Shown here: positions 1 to 8,849 of the stretch, piece after piece | Position numbering within the stretch: position 1 is the first letter of the stretch | How the letters are laid out: each line of letters opens with the position of its first letter | Assembly: GCA_900769995.1 (NCBI GenBank) | Contig: CAAGIT010000016.1 | Location: 1-20,552 of the forward strand | Length of the DNA: 20,552 bases | Reading direction: 5' to 3' | From: an uncultured Oscillospiraceae bacterium | GTDB lineage: Bacteria; Bacillota; Clostridia; Oscillospirales; Oscillospiraceae | Notes under the pieces: generated by a model | Seen by the model: the letters and a program-made list of their open reading frames with translations, nothing else | Databases searched by the model: none | Told to the model about the DNA's origin: nothing | Program-made: the position numbers and the translations under genes

Positions 1-24
1 CATATTCTCCCCCAAATTCGCTCA

Positions 25-98
25 AAACCCCAGCCTTGCCTGAAGCAAGACTGGGGTTTCTCGACAGTCTGTGGACGGCTGAGTTTCCTCAGCCGTCC
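25..98 (-). terminator. Tandem hairpins downstream of aspS
   Basis: Two inverted repeats lie just past the aspS stop codon. The proximal one pairs 73-83 with 88-98 (11 bp, loop TTTC). The distal one pairs 25-33 with 51-59, has one mismatch, then continues as 35-39 with 45-49 around a 5-nt loop. Read on the minus strand, the distal hairpin is followed by TTTT, so it is the likelier terminator for aspS. On the plus strand, the 73-98 hairpin is followed by TATTTTTT, so it could also stop a transcript entering from the left, making the pair bidirectional. Confidence 0.75.
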
Positions 99-104
99 TA
101 TTTT

Positions 105-1877
105 TTAATCCTTTTTCGCAATCGCAATGTGGACATCGTCCAACTGCTTCTGAGATACCGTTGTGGGAGCGTCCATCATCAGATCCTGTGCATTCTTGTT
201 CATCGGGAATGTGATGACCTCGCGGATGGATTCCTCGCCGGTCAGGAGCATAATCATGCGGTCAACACCGGGCGCAGCACCGGCATGGGGCGGTGCGCCA
301 TAGGTAAAGGCGTTGTACATCGCGGGGAATTTCGCCTTGACATCTGCCTCGCCCAAGCCAACAATTTCAAAGGCCTTGACCATGATCTCGGGATCGTGGT
401 TTCTGACTGCGCCGGAGGCGGTTTCGTAACCGTTCACAACCAAATCGTACTGGTCAGCGTGGATCGCCAGAAGCTTTTCCGTATCGCCCTCGGCATCCAG
501 CAGTGCCTGCATACCGCCCTGCGGCATCGAGAACGGGTTATGGCAGAATTCAAGCTCGCCGCTTTCCTCGCCCATTTCATACATCGGGAAGTCAACGATC
601 CAGCACATCGCATACTGGTTCTCGTCGAAGTGACCGGGCACGCGCTTGCCCAGCATCGTGCGGATGACACCCGCTGTTTTCTGAGCAGCGGCCTTCTTGC
701 CGGCAGCCATGCAGACAAAGGAACCGGGCTTCAGGTCGAGCGCTTCAACCAGCTTACCCTTGCACTCACCGAGGAACTTGGAGATACCGCCGGTCAGCTC
801 GCCGTTTTCGTCCACCTTGAACCAGCAAGCCTTATTGCCGGTCTGAACCTCGACATCGGTGAGCAGCTTGTCGATCCACTTACGCGCCTGGGTGAAATCA
901 TCCACGGCAACCGCCTTGACCGTTGCTCCCTCGAAGGGGCCAAAGCCGCAACCCTGCACAATGGCGGTAATATCGCGAATTTCGAGGTCGATACGCAGAT
1001 CGGGCTTGTCCGAGCCATAGCGCTCCATCGCCTCATTAAACGGAATATGGCGGAACGGCGCTTTGGAAATGCGGTCATACTTGCCGAACTTCTCAAAAAC
1101 AGGGACAAGAACCTCTTCCAACGTTGTCAAAACGTCATTTTGGTTGGCAAATGCCATCTCCATGTCGAGCTGGTAGAACTCGCCCGGGGTACGGTCAGCA
1201 CGGGCATCCTCATCACGGAAGCACGGCGCGATCTGGAAATAACGGTCAAAGCCGGAGGTCATCAGAAGCTGCTTAAACTGCTGCGGTGCCTGCGGCAAGG
1301 CATAGAACTTGCCGGGGTGATTTCTCGCGGGAACAAGGTAGTCACGGGCGCCCTCGGGAGACGATGCGGTAAGGATGGGTGTGGTGATCTCCAAAAAGCC
1401 CTTTTCGGTCATCAAACGGCGAAGCTCAGCAACGACCTGGCAGCGGAGGATAATGTTGCTCTTTACCGCAGGATTGCGGAGGTCAAGATAGCGGTACTTC
1501 AAACGCACATTCTCATCGGCTTCTTTGGACTTGTTGATCTCAAACGGAAGCTGTGCATGGCGGCACTTACCGAGGACGGTAATGCTGCTCGGCACGACCT
1601 CGATCTCGCCGGTCGCCTGCTTTGCATTCTTGCTCTCGCGTTCGCGGACAACGCCCTCGATTTGAACGGTGGATTCCTTTGTGATGCCCTTGACAACCTG
1701 CATCATTTCCTCGGTCTCAACAACGACCTGCGTCGTGCCGTAAAAATCACGGACAACCAAAAACGCAAAATTCGCGCCGACCTCACGGACATTTTCCAAC
1801 CAGCCGGCAATGGTGACGTTCTTTCCCGCATCGGCAAGGCGCAGCTCGCCGCAGTTGTGTGTTCTGGACTGGATCAT
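105..1877 (-). CDS. aspS: Aspartyl-tRNA synthetase
   Basis: Charges tRNA-Asp with aspartate in the cytoplasm. The 590-residue product has the usual bacterial AspRS length and order: an N-terminal OB-fold anticodon domain (about residues 1-105), class II motif 2 (FRDEDARADR near 220-229, then PGEFYQLDMEMAF), a GAD-type insertion, and class II motif 3 (GAAPGVDR, 533-540, followed by MLLTGEESIREVITFPMNK). The start is preceded by GGGGGAATTGTAATT. It lies 18 nt after hisS and is last in the dapA-dapB-hisS-aspS run. Val33 sits about where Pseudomonas-type non-discriminating enzymes have His and discriminating ones have Leu, by eye alignment, so tRNA-Asn specificity cannot be called. Confidence 0.97.
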   Translation of the reverse strand: MIQSRTHNCGELRLADAGKNVTIAGWLENVREVGANFAFLVVRDFYGTTQVVVETEEMMQVVKGITKESTVQIEGVVRERESKNAKQATGEIEVVPSSITVLGKCRHAQLPFEINKSKEADENVRLKYRYLDLRNPAVKSNIILRCQVVAELRRLMTEKGFLEITTPILTASSPEGARDYLVPARNHPGKFYALPQAPQQFKQLLMTSGFDRYFQIAPCFRDEDARADRTPGEFYQLDMEMAFANQNDVLTTLEEVLVPVFEKFGKYDRISKAPFRHIPFNEAMERYGSDKPDLRIDLEIRDITAIVQGCGFGPFEGATVKAVAVDDFTQARKWIDKLLTDVEVQTGNKACWFKVDENGELTGGISKFLGECKGKLVEALDLKPGSFVCMAAGKKAAAQKTAGVIRTMLGKRVPGHFDENQYAMCWIVDFPMYEMGEESGELEFCHNPFSMPQGGMQALLDAEGDTEKLLAIHADQYDLVVNGYETASGAVRNHDPEIMVKAFEIVGLGEADVKAKFPAMYNAFTYGAPPHAGAAPGVDRMIMLLTGEESIREVITFPMNKNAQDLMMDAPTTVSQKQLDDVHIAIAKKD

Positions 1878-1895
1878 AATTACAATTCCCCCAAA

Positions 1896-3254
1896 TTATT
1901 TTTCTATGATAACGGAGCCGGCAGACAAGGCGGCAAGTCCCTGACGCATCAGCGCGGCAGCGTCATTTGCGGACAGGCTGATCTGTTCACCGGTACGCAG
2001 ATTCTTGACCGAGCAAACACCCTGCGCGATCTCATCCTCACCGAGGAACACCACATAGGGAATGCCCAGCTTATCTGCGTAGCCCATTTTTGCTTTGAAT
2101 TTTTTCTGCTCGGAATAGATTTGTGTACGGATGCCCGCTGCACGAAGCTCGGTTGCCAAGCGCACAGTCGCGGACAGATCATCCGTCATCGGCAGCAGCA
2201 GGCAATCGGCAGGTGCCGTCGGGAGCTGCGGATTCAGCAAGCCCTGTTCACCAAGAACGTAGAACAGCCGCGTCAGACCGATGGAAATACCCACACCGGG
2301 AAGCTGACGGTCGGTGTAATACTCCGCAAGATTATCATAACGGCCGCCGGAGCAGACAGAGCCGATTTCCGGATGGTCGAGCAGCGTTGTTTCATATACC
2401 GTGCCGGTATAGTAGTCCAAACCGCGTGCAATGGTCAAATCGACGGCAAAATTCTCCTCCGGCACGCCGAATGCCGCCAGATGCGCGGTGACCGCATGGA
2501 GTTCTGACAGGCCGAGATCAAACGTCTCATCTCTCCCATGCCATGCCTCCAACGCAGAAAGGACTTCCGCATTGGTGCCGCGAATGGAGATAAACCGCAG
2601 AATTTCGTCTGCCTGTTCGCCGCTCAAGCCGCAATCCTCCACCAAAATCGTACGAACCTTGTCCGTGCCGATCTTGTCGAGCTTGTCAACGGTGCGCATG
2701 ATGTCGCCGGACTTTTCCGTCAGGCCCAGCAGCGCATAGAAGCCGTTGAGCAGCTTGCGGTTATTCACGCGGATAACAAACCGTGTCAAACCGAAGCGTT
2801 TGAAAATCGTGTAGATGATCGACGGGATCTCAGCCTCGTTCAAAATATCGAGCTTGCCGTCACCGATGATGTCGATGTCCGCCTGATAGAACTCGCGAAA
2901 ACGGCCTCTCTGCGCTCTTTCGCCACGGTAGACCTTGCCGATCTGATAGCGCCGGAACGGGAACGACAGCTCACCGGCATGAATGGCGACATATTTTGCC
3001 AGAGGGACAGTCAGATCAAAGCGGAGTGCCAGATCGCTGTCGCCCTTTTGGAATCTGTAAATCTGCTTTTCCGTCTCACCGCCGCCCTTGGCAAGCAGAA
3101 CCTCCGCTGCCTCGATCGCGGGCGTGTCAAGGGGTGTAAAGCCGAAAAGCGCATAGGTCTCACGCAGAATTTCCATCATCCGCTCGAGCTGCATCTGCGG
3201 TGCAGGCATCAGCTCCATGAAGCCGGATAAGGTGCGTGGCTTTAATTTCTCCAT
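1896..3254 (-). CDS. hisS: Histidyl-tRNA synthetase
   Basis: Charges tRNA-His. The 452-residue product is slightly longer than the common ~420. Class II catalytic motifs are clear: RFDLTVPLAKYVA (about 78-90), motif 2 RRYQIGKVYRGERAQRGRFR (101-120) with EFYQADIDIIGD after it, the HisRS signature RGLDYYTGTVYE, GGRYDNLAEYY, and motif 3 GVGISIGLTRLFYVL. A C-terminal anticodon-binding domain begins near PADCLLLPM. The presence of motif 2 and the HisA signature argues for a true synthetase rather than the HisZ regulatory paralogue. The start has GAAGGGA upstream. It lies 23 nt from dapB and 18 nt from aspS. No T-box leader fits in the space upstream of it. Confidence 0.96.
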   Translation of the reverse strand: MEKLKPRTLSGFMELMPAPQMQLERMMEILRETYALFGFTPLDTPAIEAAEVLLAKGGGETEKQIYRFQKGDSDLALRFDLTVPLAKYVAIHAGELSFPFRRYQIGKVYRGERAQRGRFREFYQADIDIIGDGKLDILNEAEIPSIIYTIFKRFGLTRFVIRVNNRKLLNGFYALLGLTEKSGDIMRTVDKLDKIGTDKVRTILVEDCGLSGEQADEILRFISIRGTNAEVLSALEAWHGRDETFDLGLSELHAVTAHLAAFGVPEENFAVDLTIARGLDYYTGTVYETTLLDHPEIGSVCSGGRYDNLAEYYTDRQLPGVGISIGLTRLFYVLGEQGLLNPQLPTAPADCLLLPMTDDLSATVRLATELRAAGIRTQIYSEQKKFKAKMGYADKLGIPYVVFLGEDEIAQGVCSVKNLRTGEQISLSANDAAALMRQGLAALSAGSVIIEK

Positions 3255-3277
3255 TGGACATTCCCTTCTTTTCTGTA

Positions 3278-3985
3278 TCAGTCGCGGAACAAAAGCTGCT
3301 CCAACGTATAAAATGCGGGTTCTCTTCCGACGATCGCCTCCGCAGCACGCAGAGCGCCTGCCGCAAAGACCTTTCGGCTCGATGCGCTGTGCGTGATTTG
3401 CAGCGTTTCATCCTCACCGAAAAAGTAAACCGTATGCTCGCCGGCAACCGTACCGCCGCGAAGTGAAAATACGCCGATCTCCTCCGGCTTTCTCTTGCCG
3501 CAGATGCCCTCACGACCGTGTACGACCGCGGCTGTACCATCCGGATCAAGCTCCGAAAGCAGGAGCTTTGCCGTGCCGCTTGGGGCATCGACCTTTTGGT
3601 TATGGTGCATCTCAACAAGCTCTTTATCCCAGCCCTGCAGCACCGGAGCATAATCACGCAGCAGCTTACGGAACACGGCAATGCCGGTACTGTAATTCGC
3701 CGTCCAAATCACGGGGACTTCCTCGGACAGGGCACGGAGCAAATCCATATCCGGTTCGGTCAAACCGGTTGTGCCGCTGACCAGCGGTGTTTTTGTCCTG
3801 CGGGCATAGTCCACGACCTTCGGCAGTGCGCCAACGCCCGAAAAATCCAAACAGACATCCGCTTTTGGCGCGGTGTCATAATTATCCAAGCAATCGATGT
3901 CCGCGTGACCGACGATCTCCCAGTCCTTTGCCAAGTCCTCGATCACGTGCCCCATCTTGCCGTAGCCGCTCAAAAACAGCTTCAT
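3278..3985 (-). CDS. dapB: 4-hydroxy-tetrahydrodipicolinate reductase
   Basis: NAD(P)H-dependent second step from aspartate semialdehyde to diaminopimelate and lysine. The 235-residue product is shorter than the ~270-residue enterobacterial form. It shows the nucleotide-binding GYGKMG (7-12), VSGTTGL, the catalytic and substrate-binding block EMHHNQKVDAPSGTAK (125-140, with His127/His128 and Lys131), and C-terminal RGGTVAGEHTVYF. Its ATG overlaps the dapA stop as ATGA, so translation is probably coupled. The dapA-dapB pairing supports the assignment. Confidence 0.96.
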   Translation of the reverse strand: MKLFLSGYGKMGHVIEDLAKDWEIVGHADIDCLDNYDTAPKADVCLDFSGVGALPKVVDYARRTKTPLVSGTTGLTEPDMDLLRALSEEVPVIWTANYSTGIAVFRKLLRDYAPVLQGWDKELVEMHHNQKVDAPSGTAKLLLSELDPDGTAAVVHGREGICGKRKPEEIGVFSLRGGTVAGEHTVYFFGEDETLQITHSASSRKVFAAGALRAAEAIVGREPAFYTLEQLLFRD

Positions 3986-4881
3986 CCAATATCCTCCCTC
4001 ACAGGAAGCCCCGCCTCACGCATGATTTTTGCAAGCTTTGCGCGATTTTCCGGCGCCATCGGGTACATCGGCATCCGATAACAGCCCGCCTGCAGGCCCA
4101 TGAGATTCATCGCTTCCTTCACAGGGATCGGATTGACCTCCATGAACAGGGCGTTGATGAGATCGACATAGCGGATCTGTGTTGCCGCCGCCTTTTCGTG
4201 ACGGCCTTCCAGATAATCCGTCACCATGTCGTGCACCTCACGGGGCATAATATTCGCCCAAACGGAAATCGTTCCGACCGCGCCGATGGACATCAGCGGA
4301 ACGGTGATGTCATCATTGCCGCAGTACATTACGAAATCATCGCTGAGATAACGCGCAATTTTCATGGCATACGCCATATCGCCGCTGGCCTCTTTGATGC
4401 CCATGACATTCGGATGCCCGGACAGCCGACCGACAACCTCCGGCGAAATCTTACAGCCTGTACGACCGGGAACATTATATAGAATGATCGGCGCAGTTGC
4501 CGCCTCCGCCGACATCATAAAGTGGCGGTACATACCTTCTTCATTGGTTTTGACATAATACGGGCTGATGCACAGCAATGCCGCGGCCCCCATATCGGAA
4601 TAAATGACACTCTTGTGCCGCTGCATCTCACTCGAGTTCGAGCCGCTGCCGGCAATCACGGGAATCCGTCCTGCCGCGTGGGTGATCACGCAATCGAGCG
4701 TCCGGATGTCCTCCTCAAGCGTGGTCGAGGCAGTCTCGCCGGTCGTGCCGAGCACGAGAATCGCATCAGTCTTGTTCTCAATATGCCAATCGGTCAGGGC
4801 ACGCAGCCGACCATAGTCTACCGAGCCATCCTGATTAAACGGTGTGACGAGCGCCACGATGGAGCCGGTGATCTTTTTCAT
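3982..4881 (-). CDS. dapA: 4-hydroxy-tetrahydrodipicolinate synthase
   Basis: Condenses pyruvate with aspartate semialdehyde, the committed step to lysine and diaminopimelate. The 299-residue product matches family length. Visible residues are GTTGE (45-49), catalytic YNVPGRT (Tyr135, Arg140) and the Schiff-base lysine in GIKEASGD (Lys163). I chose the ATG at 4881 because GGAGG precedes it with good spacing. The frame stays open 22 codons further upstream to 4947, but that extension runs through the promoter boxes. First gene of the dapA-dapB-hisS-aspS run. The predicted 5' leader is only about 30 nt, too short for a lysine riboswitch or T-box. Confidence 0.96.
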   Translation of the reverse strand: MKKITGSIVALVTPFNQDGSVDYGRLRALTDWHIENKTDAILVLGTTGETASTTLEEDIRTLDCVITHAAGRIPVIAGSGSNSSEMQRHKSVIYSDMGAAALLCISPYYVKTNEEGMYRHFMMSAEAATAPIILYNVPGRTGCKISPEVVGRLSGHPNVMGIKEASGDMAYAMKIARYLSDDFVMYCGNDDITVPLMSIGAVGTISVWANIMPREVHDMVTDYLEGRHEKAAATQIRYVDLINALFMEVNPIPVKEAMNLMGLQAGCYRMPMYPMAPENRAKLAKIMREAGLPVREDIG

Positions 4882-4918
4882 AGTGGATAACCTCCAATCA
4901 TCATAGTCTCCCGCGTAA

Positions 4919-4947
4919 AGAATAGCATTTTTTTCATAAAATTGCAA
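4919..4947 (-). promoter_or_regulatory. Promoter of the dapA-dapB-hisS-aspS run
   Basis: On the minus strand, TTGCAA (4947-4942) is separated by 17 nt from TATTCT (4924-4919), a good housekeeping-sigma spacing. The start point would fall near 4912, leaving a leader of about 30 nt before the dapA ATG. Confidence 0.7.
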
Positions 4948-4975
4948 GGTTTTTTCGGTGATTTCTACACGGAGG

Positions 4976-5004
4976 TTGAAGCTTGGAATAATTCATGCTA
5001 TAAT
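4976..5004 (+). promoter_or_regulatory. Promoter of the alaX-like gene
   Basis: TTGAAG (4976-4981), a 17-nt spacer, then a perfect TATAAT (4999-5004). The ATG is 29 nt downstream of the -10 box, with AAGGGA between them. The promoter is divergent from the dapA promoter and does not overlap it. Confidence 0.75.
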
Positions 5005-5033
5005 TTGAGAAAAATGCAAAGGGATATATTGCT

Positions 5034-6188
5034 ATGCCTACCGATAGATTATATTATGTAAACCAGTATCAGAGAGAATGTCAAGCAAGGGTGCTCGCCT
5101 GCGAGGAAGCCAAAAAAGGCTGGCAGATCACCCTCGTTCAGACGGTATTCTATCCGACCGGCGGCGGTCAGCCCTGTGATCTCGGCAAGATCGGCGCTGC
5201 AAATGTGCTGGATGTCGCGGAAAAAGACGGAGAAGTGCTCCATCTTTGCGATATGCCGCTTGCCGTCGGTGAGACAGTCGCGTGCAGCATTGATTGGAAT
5301 CGCCGTTTTATGCTCATGCAGCAGCACTCCGGAGAGCACATCGTATCGGGCATTATCCACCGCCGCTTTGGGTATGATAATGTCGGCTTCCATATGGGCA
5401 AGGACACCGTCACCATTGACTTCAGCGGTGAACTTTCCCCGCAAGAGCTGCAGGAGGTCGAACAGGAAGCCAATGAGACGATTTGGGCAAATATCGAAAC
5501 CGAGATATTCTATCCCGACAAAGCGGCCTTGCAAACACTCCCCTACCGCAGCAAAAAGGAATTGAGCGGTGCTATCCGATTGGTGAAATTCCCATCCATC
5601 GACCTTTGTGCCTGCTGCGGTCTGCACGTTGCCCGCAGCGGCGAAGTCGGGATCATCAAATTCCTTTCGTCCACGCGATTCCACGGCGGTTCAAGGATTG
5701 AGCTGCTTTGCGGTGGTCGGGCACTGGCATGGCTGAACGCCATTTGTGCCCAAAACAGCGAGATCTCCGCTGCACTCTCCGCAAAGCCGACACAAACTGC
5801 CGCCGCCGTCAAACGCCAAAAGGAGGAGCTTGCCGCCGTCCAATTCCGTGCCAATGCCCTAGAATCCGAGGTTTTTGCACAGAAAGCGGCAGCACTTGCC
5901 GGCCGGAAAGCAGCCCTGCTTTTCGAACCGCCGATGCCCTCTGCCTCCCTTCGCAAGCTCGCCGATGCGGTGCTGCAGGTTTGTCCGACGTGCTTCATTT
6001 TTGCAGGCAGTGAGGGAAGCTATCTCTATGCGATGGGAAGCAGCACGGAGGATATGCGGGAGCTTTCCCGTTCCCTTCATGCGGAATTTTCCGGAAAAGG
6101 CGGTGGAAAGCCGCATTTTGTTCAGGGTTCTGTCGCCGCAGACCCACCCGAGCTTTCCTCGTTTTTGGAGCAGCGCGGAAAGCTGTGA
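5034..6188 (+). CDS. AlaX-type alanyl-tRNA editing protein
   Basis: Predicted trans-editing hydrolase that removes wrongly attached serine or glycine from tRNA-Ala; it is a free-standing homologue of the AlaRS editing domain. The 384 residues fit the long (AlaX-L) class. An N-terminal AlaRS-like strand region carries VFYPTGGGQPCDLG (38-51). The zinc site is HSGEH (His98, His102) and CCGLH (Cys194, His198), the HxxxH...CxxxH pattern. A helical Ala/Gln-rich stretch (about 238-290) leads to a C-terminal part resembling the DHHA1 region. No catalytic synthetase core is present, which rules out AlaRS itself. The last 67 nt overlap the convergent deacetylase gene. Confidence 0.88.
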   Translation: MPTDRLYYVNQYQRECQARVLACEEAKKGWQITLVQTVFYPTGGGQPCDLGKIGAANVLDVAEKDGEVLHLCDMPLAVGETVACSIDWNRRFMLMQQHSGEHIVSGIIHRRFGYDNVGFHMGKDTVTIDFSGELSPQELQEVEQEANETIWANIETEIFYPDKAALQTLPYRSKKELSGAIRLVKFPSIDLCACCGLHVARSGEVGIIKFLSSTRFHGGSRIELLCGGRALAWLNAICAQNSEISAALSAKPTQTAAAVKRQKEELAAVQFRANALESEVFAQKAAALAGRKAALLFEPPMPSASLRKLADAVLQVCPTCFIFAGSEGSYLYAMGSSTEDMRELSRSLHAEFSGKGGGKPHFVQGSVAADPPELSSFLEQRGKL

Positions 6189-6847
6189 TAGGTTTCACAG
6201 GGGCAAAGCTCTGTGCCCGTTCGAGCGGCAAGCTCTGAAACTGTCAAGAATTCAAATCCCTGTTCTCCTAGTTCATCAATAATATCCAACGCGGCATCCA
6301 CGCTCGAATCCGACATATCGTGCATCAGAATAATGTCGCCGTTTTTCGTTTTTTTCACCACATCCGCGGCGATCGCTTTACTGTCCGTCCGCTGCCAATC
6401 CCTCGGGTCGACAGACCAGAGGATCACGGGCAGCTCTGCACAAACGGAAGAACGCAATGCTTTTGTGCAGTATTTCCCTCCGGGCGGCCGCAAAAGCGTC
6501 GGAGCATGACCGCAAGCCTCCAGAATACACTGCTGCGCGGCTTTCAAATCGGAACAAACCCCCTCTGTTGAAAGGTCTGAAAAAAACTTGTGGGCATAGC
6601 CGTGGGTGCCGATTTCATGCCCCTCATCTGCGATTCGCGCTGCCAGCTTGGGAAACTGTTCCACGCGATAGCCGCAGAGAAAAAACGTCGCAGATACCTG
6701 ACGTTCTGCAAGACCGTCAAGCAAGCGGCTGGTAAATCTCCCCGAAGGGCCGTCATCAAAGGTCAATGCAACATATTTCTTCTCCTGCGCGTGTACAGGA
6801 ATGCAAAACATTGCAAGAATCAGAATGATACAGACGCATCGTTTCAT
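6122..6847 (-). CDS. Secreted polysaccharide deacetylase (NodB/CE4 family)
   Basis: Predicted exported N-deacetylase acting on peptidoglycan or another amino-sugar polymer. The 241 residues start with a signal peptide, with a likely cut after VHA (about residue 20). All five CE4 motifs are visible: TFDDGP (29-34, metal Asp32), HGYAH (His82, His86), RPPGGKY (120-126), DPRDW (147-151) and LMHD (catalytic His176). The C-terminal tail is low-complexity, polar and outside the fold. The ribosome-binding site is GGGGGTGAT. It is convergent with and overlaps the AlaX-like gene by 67 nt, and divergent from the rlmA-like gene. The metal and catalytic residues are complete, so activity is expected; the substrate cannot be told from sequence. 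Confidence 0.9.
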   Translation of the reverse strand: MKRCVCIILILAMFCIPVHAQEKKYVALTFDDGPSGRFTSRLLDGLAERQVSATFFLCGYRVEQFPKLAARIADEGHEIGTHGYAHKFFSDLSTEGVCSDLKAAQQCILEACGHAPTLLRPPGGKYCTKALRSSVCAELPVILWSVDPRDWQRTDSKAIAADVVKKTKNGDIILMHDMSDSSVDAALDIIDELGEQGFEFLTVSELAARTGTELCPCETYHSFPRCSKNEESSGGSAATEP

Positions 6848-6917
6848 AACATCACCCCCTACACGGTAGTATGTCCGCTTTTATCCATGTCTGATTCGGA
6901 AAAGAAAGGATATTTCC

Positions 6918-7724
6918 ATGGTTACTCCGCTCTGTCCTGTCTGTAATGCTCCGCTGATAACAGAAAAAGCTGTTTGGCATTGTGAAAATCAGCATAGCTT
7001 CGATGTCGCACGGCAAGGTTATGTAAACCTCTTGACCGTGCAGCAGAAGCATTCTCTGCATCCCGGCGACACGCGGGAAATGGTGGCTGCAAGGCAGGCC
7101 TTTTTGAACACCGGCACCTACCTGCCGATTGCGGAAAAGCTCCGCGAATTGGTCAGCCGCTACGCACCGCAGGCGCGGAGCGTCCTGGATGTCGGCTGCG
7201 GTGAGGGCTATTATCTTTCGCAGCTTCCGCAAATCAGCGAGCGTTGGGGCATCGACATTTCCAAGGATGCGGTGCGTTATGCCGCCGTCCGCGTGAAAAA
7301 TGCAGCATTTCTGACCGCAAGCGCCGCACACCTCCCCTTTGCGGACGGCAGCTTTGACTGCCTGCTCTCGATGTTTGCGCTGACTGCCGCTGCGGAATTT
7401 TCCCGCGTTTTGACCAAGGGCGGTGTTTTCGTCCGCGTGTTGGCGGGTGAACAGCATTTGATGAACTTAAAGCGGATTATTTATCCTGAAATCATTGAAA
7501 AAGAAGCACCGTTTGACCCGAATTTAGAGGGTTTTACCCTTTTGAAATCAGAAACACTTCGATTCTCGTTTTCTTTGCAGGATGCACAATCGGTGCAAAA
7601 TCTGTTATCTATGACGCCCCACGTCTGGCGAATTTCAAAGCAGGGTGCCGAGGCTCTCGCAAAAACCTCGGAGCTGACGGACACGGCAGAGGTCGTTTTC
7701 CACGTGTACCGTGTAGACAAATGA
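6918..7724 (+). CDS. RlmA-like 23S rRNA (guanine-N1) methyltransferase
   Basis: Predicted SAM-dependent methyltransferase of the RlmA family, which modifies a guanine in hairpin 35 of 23S rRNA (G745 in Gram-negatives, G748 in many Gram-positives). The 268 residues begin with a zinc-finger recognition domain: CPVC (Cys6, Cys9) and CENQH (Cys22, His26), then HSFDVARQGYVNLL, typical of RlmA. SAM motif I is DVGCGEGYY (91-99) and an acidic GIDISKDA follows. The ATG has AAAGGA upstream. It precedes prfA by 48 nt. Which guanine is modified cannot be read from this sequence, so no symbol is given. Confidence 0.88.
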   Translation: MVTPLCPVCNAPLITEKAVWHCENQHSFDVARQGYVNLLTVQQKHSLHPGDTREMVAARQAFLNTGTYLPIAEKLRELVSRYAPQARSVLDVGCGEGYYLSQLPQISERWGIDISKDAVRYAAVRVKNAAFLTASAAHLPFADGSFDCLLSMFALTAAAEFSRVLTKGGVFVRVLAGEQHLMNLKRIIYPEIIEKEAPFDPNLEGFTLLKSETLRFSFSLQDAQSVQNLLSMTPHVWRISKQGAEALAKTSELTDTAEVVFHVYRVDK

Positions 7725-7772
7725 GCAAAAATTTGCTAAAATACATTGAAATCTTTCATTTTGGAGTAACTC

Positions 7773-8849
7773 ATGCTGGATAAGTTAAAGCTTGTCGAAG
7801 AAAAATACTTGGAGCTGTGCGCCCGTTCGGAGCAGCCAGACTTCTACGCCGATCCGAAAAAGGCCGCAGCCTATTTGAAAGAACAAAAGGAACTCGAGCC
7901 GATCGTGAACGTCTTCCGTGCCTACAATCGCGCCCGTCAGGATATGGCGGATGCCCTGGAGCTGATGAGCGGTCAGAATGACCCCGAGCTGAAGGAGCTG
8001 TGCCAGGAGGAATATACCACAGCCAAGGCACGCAGTGAGGAGCTGGAACAGGAATTAAAAATTCTGCTCCTGCCCCACGATCCGAACGACGACAAAAGCG
8101 TGATCATGGAGATTCGCGGTGGTGTCGGCGGCGAAGAAAGCGCCCTCTTTGCGCACAGCCTGTTCCGGATGTACAACCTCTACGCCGCCTCTCGCGGATG
8201 GACGGTTCAGCTTCTCAACTACAGCGAAACCGAGCTGGGCGGCATCAAGGAGGCGGATTTTGAGATCCGCGGAAGCGGTGCCTATTCCCGACTGAAGTTT
8301 GAATCAGGCGTGCATCGCGTGCAGCGTGTGCCGGAGACGGAATCCGGCGGTCGTGTCCACACCTCGACCGCGACGGTTGCGGTCCTGCCCGAAATGGAGG
8401 AAGCCGATGTGGATATTCGGCCCGAGGACATTGAGATGCAGGTCTATCGTTCCTCCGGTGCCGGCGGTCAGCACATCAACAAAACCTCTTCTGCCGTGCG
8501 GCTGATTCACAAGCCAACGGGCATTGTCGTTGCCTGTCAGGAGGAGCGCAGTCAATTCCAAAATCGCGAAAAATGTATGCTTATGCTCTCGTCAAAGCTC
8601 TATCAGATGGAGCAGGAGCGCATCGAAGCCGCCTATTCCGGCGAACGGCGCAGTCAGGTCGGCAGCGGTATGCGGAACGAAAAGATCCGCACCTATAACT
8701 TCCCGCAGAGCCGCGTAACCGATCATCGCATCGGTCTGACGTTGTATAAAATCGATGCGATTATGAACGGCGATTTGGACGAAATTATGGACGCGCTCAT
8801 TTCCGCTGACCAGGCAGAAAAACTGAGAGAAAGCGGGGAAAACACATGA
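7773..8849 (+). CDS. prfA: Peptide chain release factor 1
   Basis: Recognises UAA and UAG stop codons and triggers peptide release. The 358-residue length is normal for RF1. The GGQ catalytic loop is SSGAGGQHINKTSSAV (Gly231-Gly232-Gln233). The codon-recognition tripeptide is Pro-Glu-Thr at 187-189, a PxT pattern that fits RF1 and not the SPF of RF2. There is no programmed-frameshift site, also against RF2. The ATG has TTGGAG upstream. Its stop overlaps the Sua5 start as ATGA. The prmC gene, whose product methylates this GGQ glutamine, is not adjacent here. Confidence 0.97.
   Translation: MLDKLKLVEEKYLELCARSEQPDFYADPKKAAAYLKEQKELEPIVNVFRAYNRARQDMADALELMSGQNDPELKELCQEEYTTAKARSEELEQELKILLLPHDPNDDKSVIMEIRGGVGGEESALFAHSLFRMYNLYAASRGWTVQLLNYSETELGGIKEADFEIRGSGAYSRLKFESGVHRVQRVPETESGGRVHTSTATVAVLPEMEEADVDIRPEDIEMQVYRSSGAGGQHINKTSSAVRLIHKPTGIVVACQEERSQFQNREKCMLMLSSKLYQMEQERIEAAYSGERRSQVGSGMRNEKIRTYNFPQSRVTDHRIGLTLYKIDAIMNGDLDEIMDALISADQAEKLRESGENT

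Noticed and set aside
36..2507. An 823-codon open frame on the plus strand across aspS and hisS
   Set aside because: It lies opposite two certain synthetase genes, has no domain signature and is composed of the usual antisense shadow residues (rich in His, Leu, Arg, Gly). It also crosses the 73-98 hairpin.
3255..3277. A T-box or other leader upstream of hisS
   Set aside because: Only 23 nt separate it from dapB, too short for any such element.
4882..4947. A longer dapA with 22 extra N-terminal residues
   Set aside because: The extension would be translated from inside the promoter boxes, and the GGAGG site supports ATG 4881 and the family-typical N-terminus.
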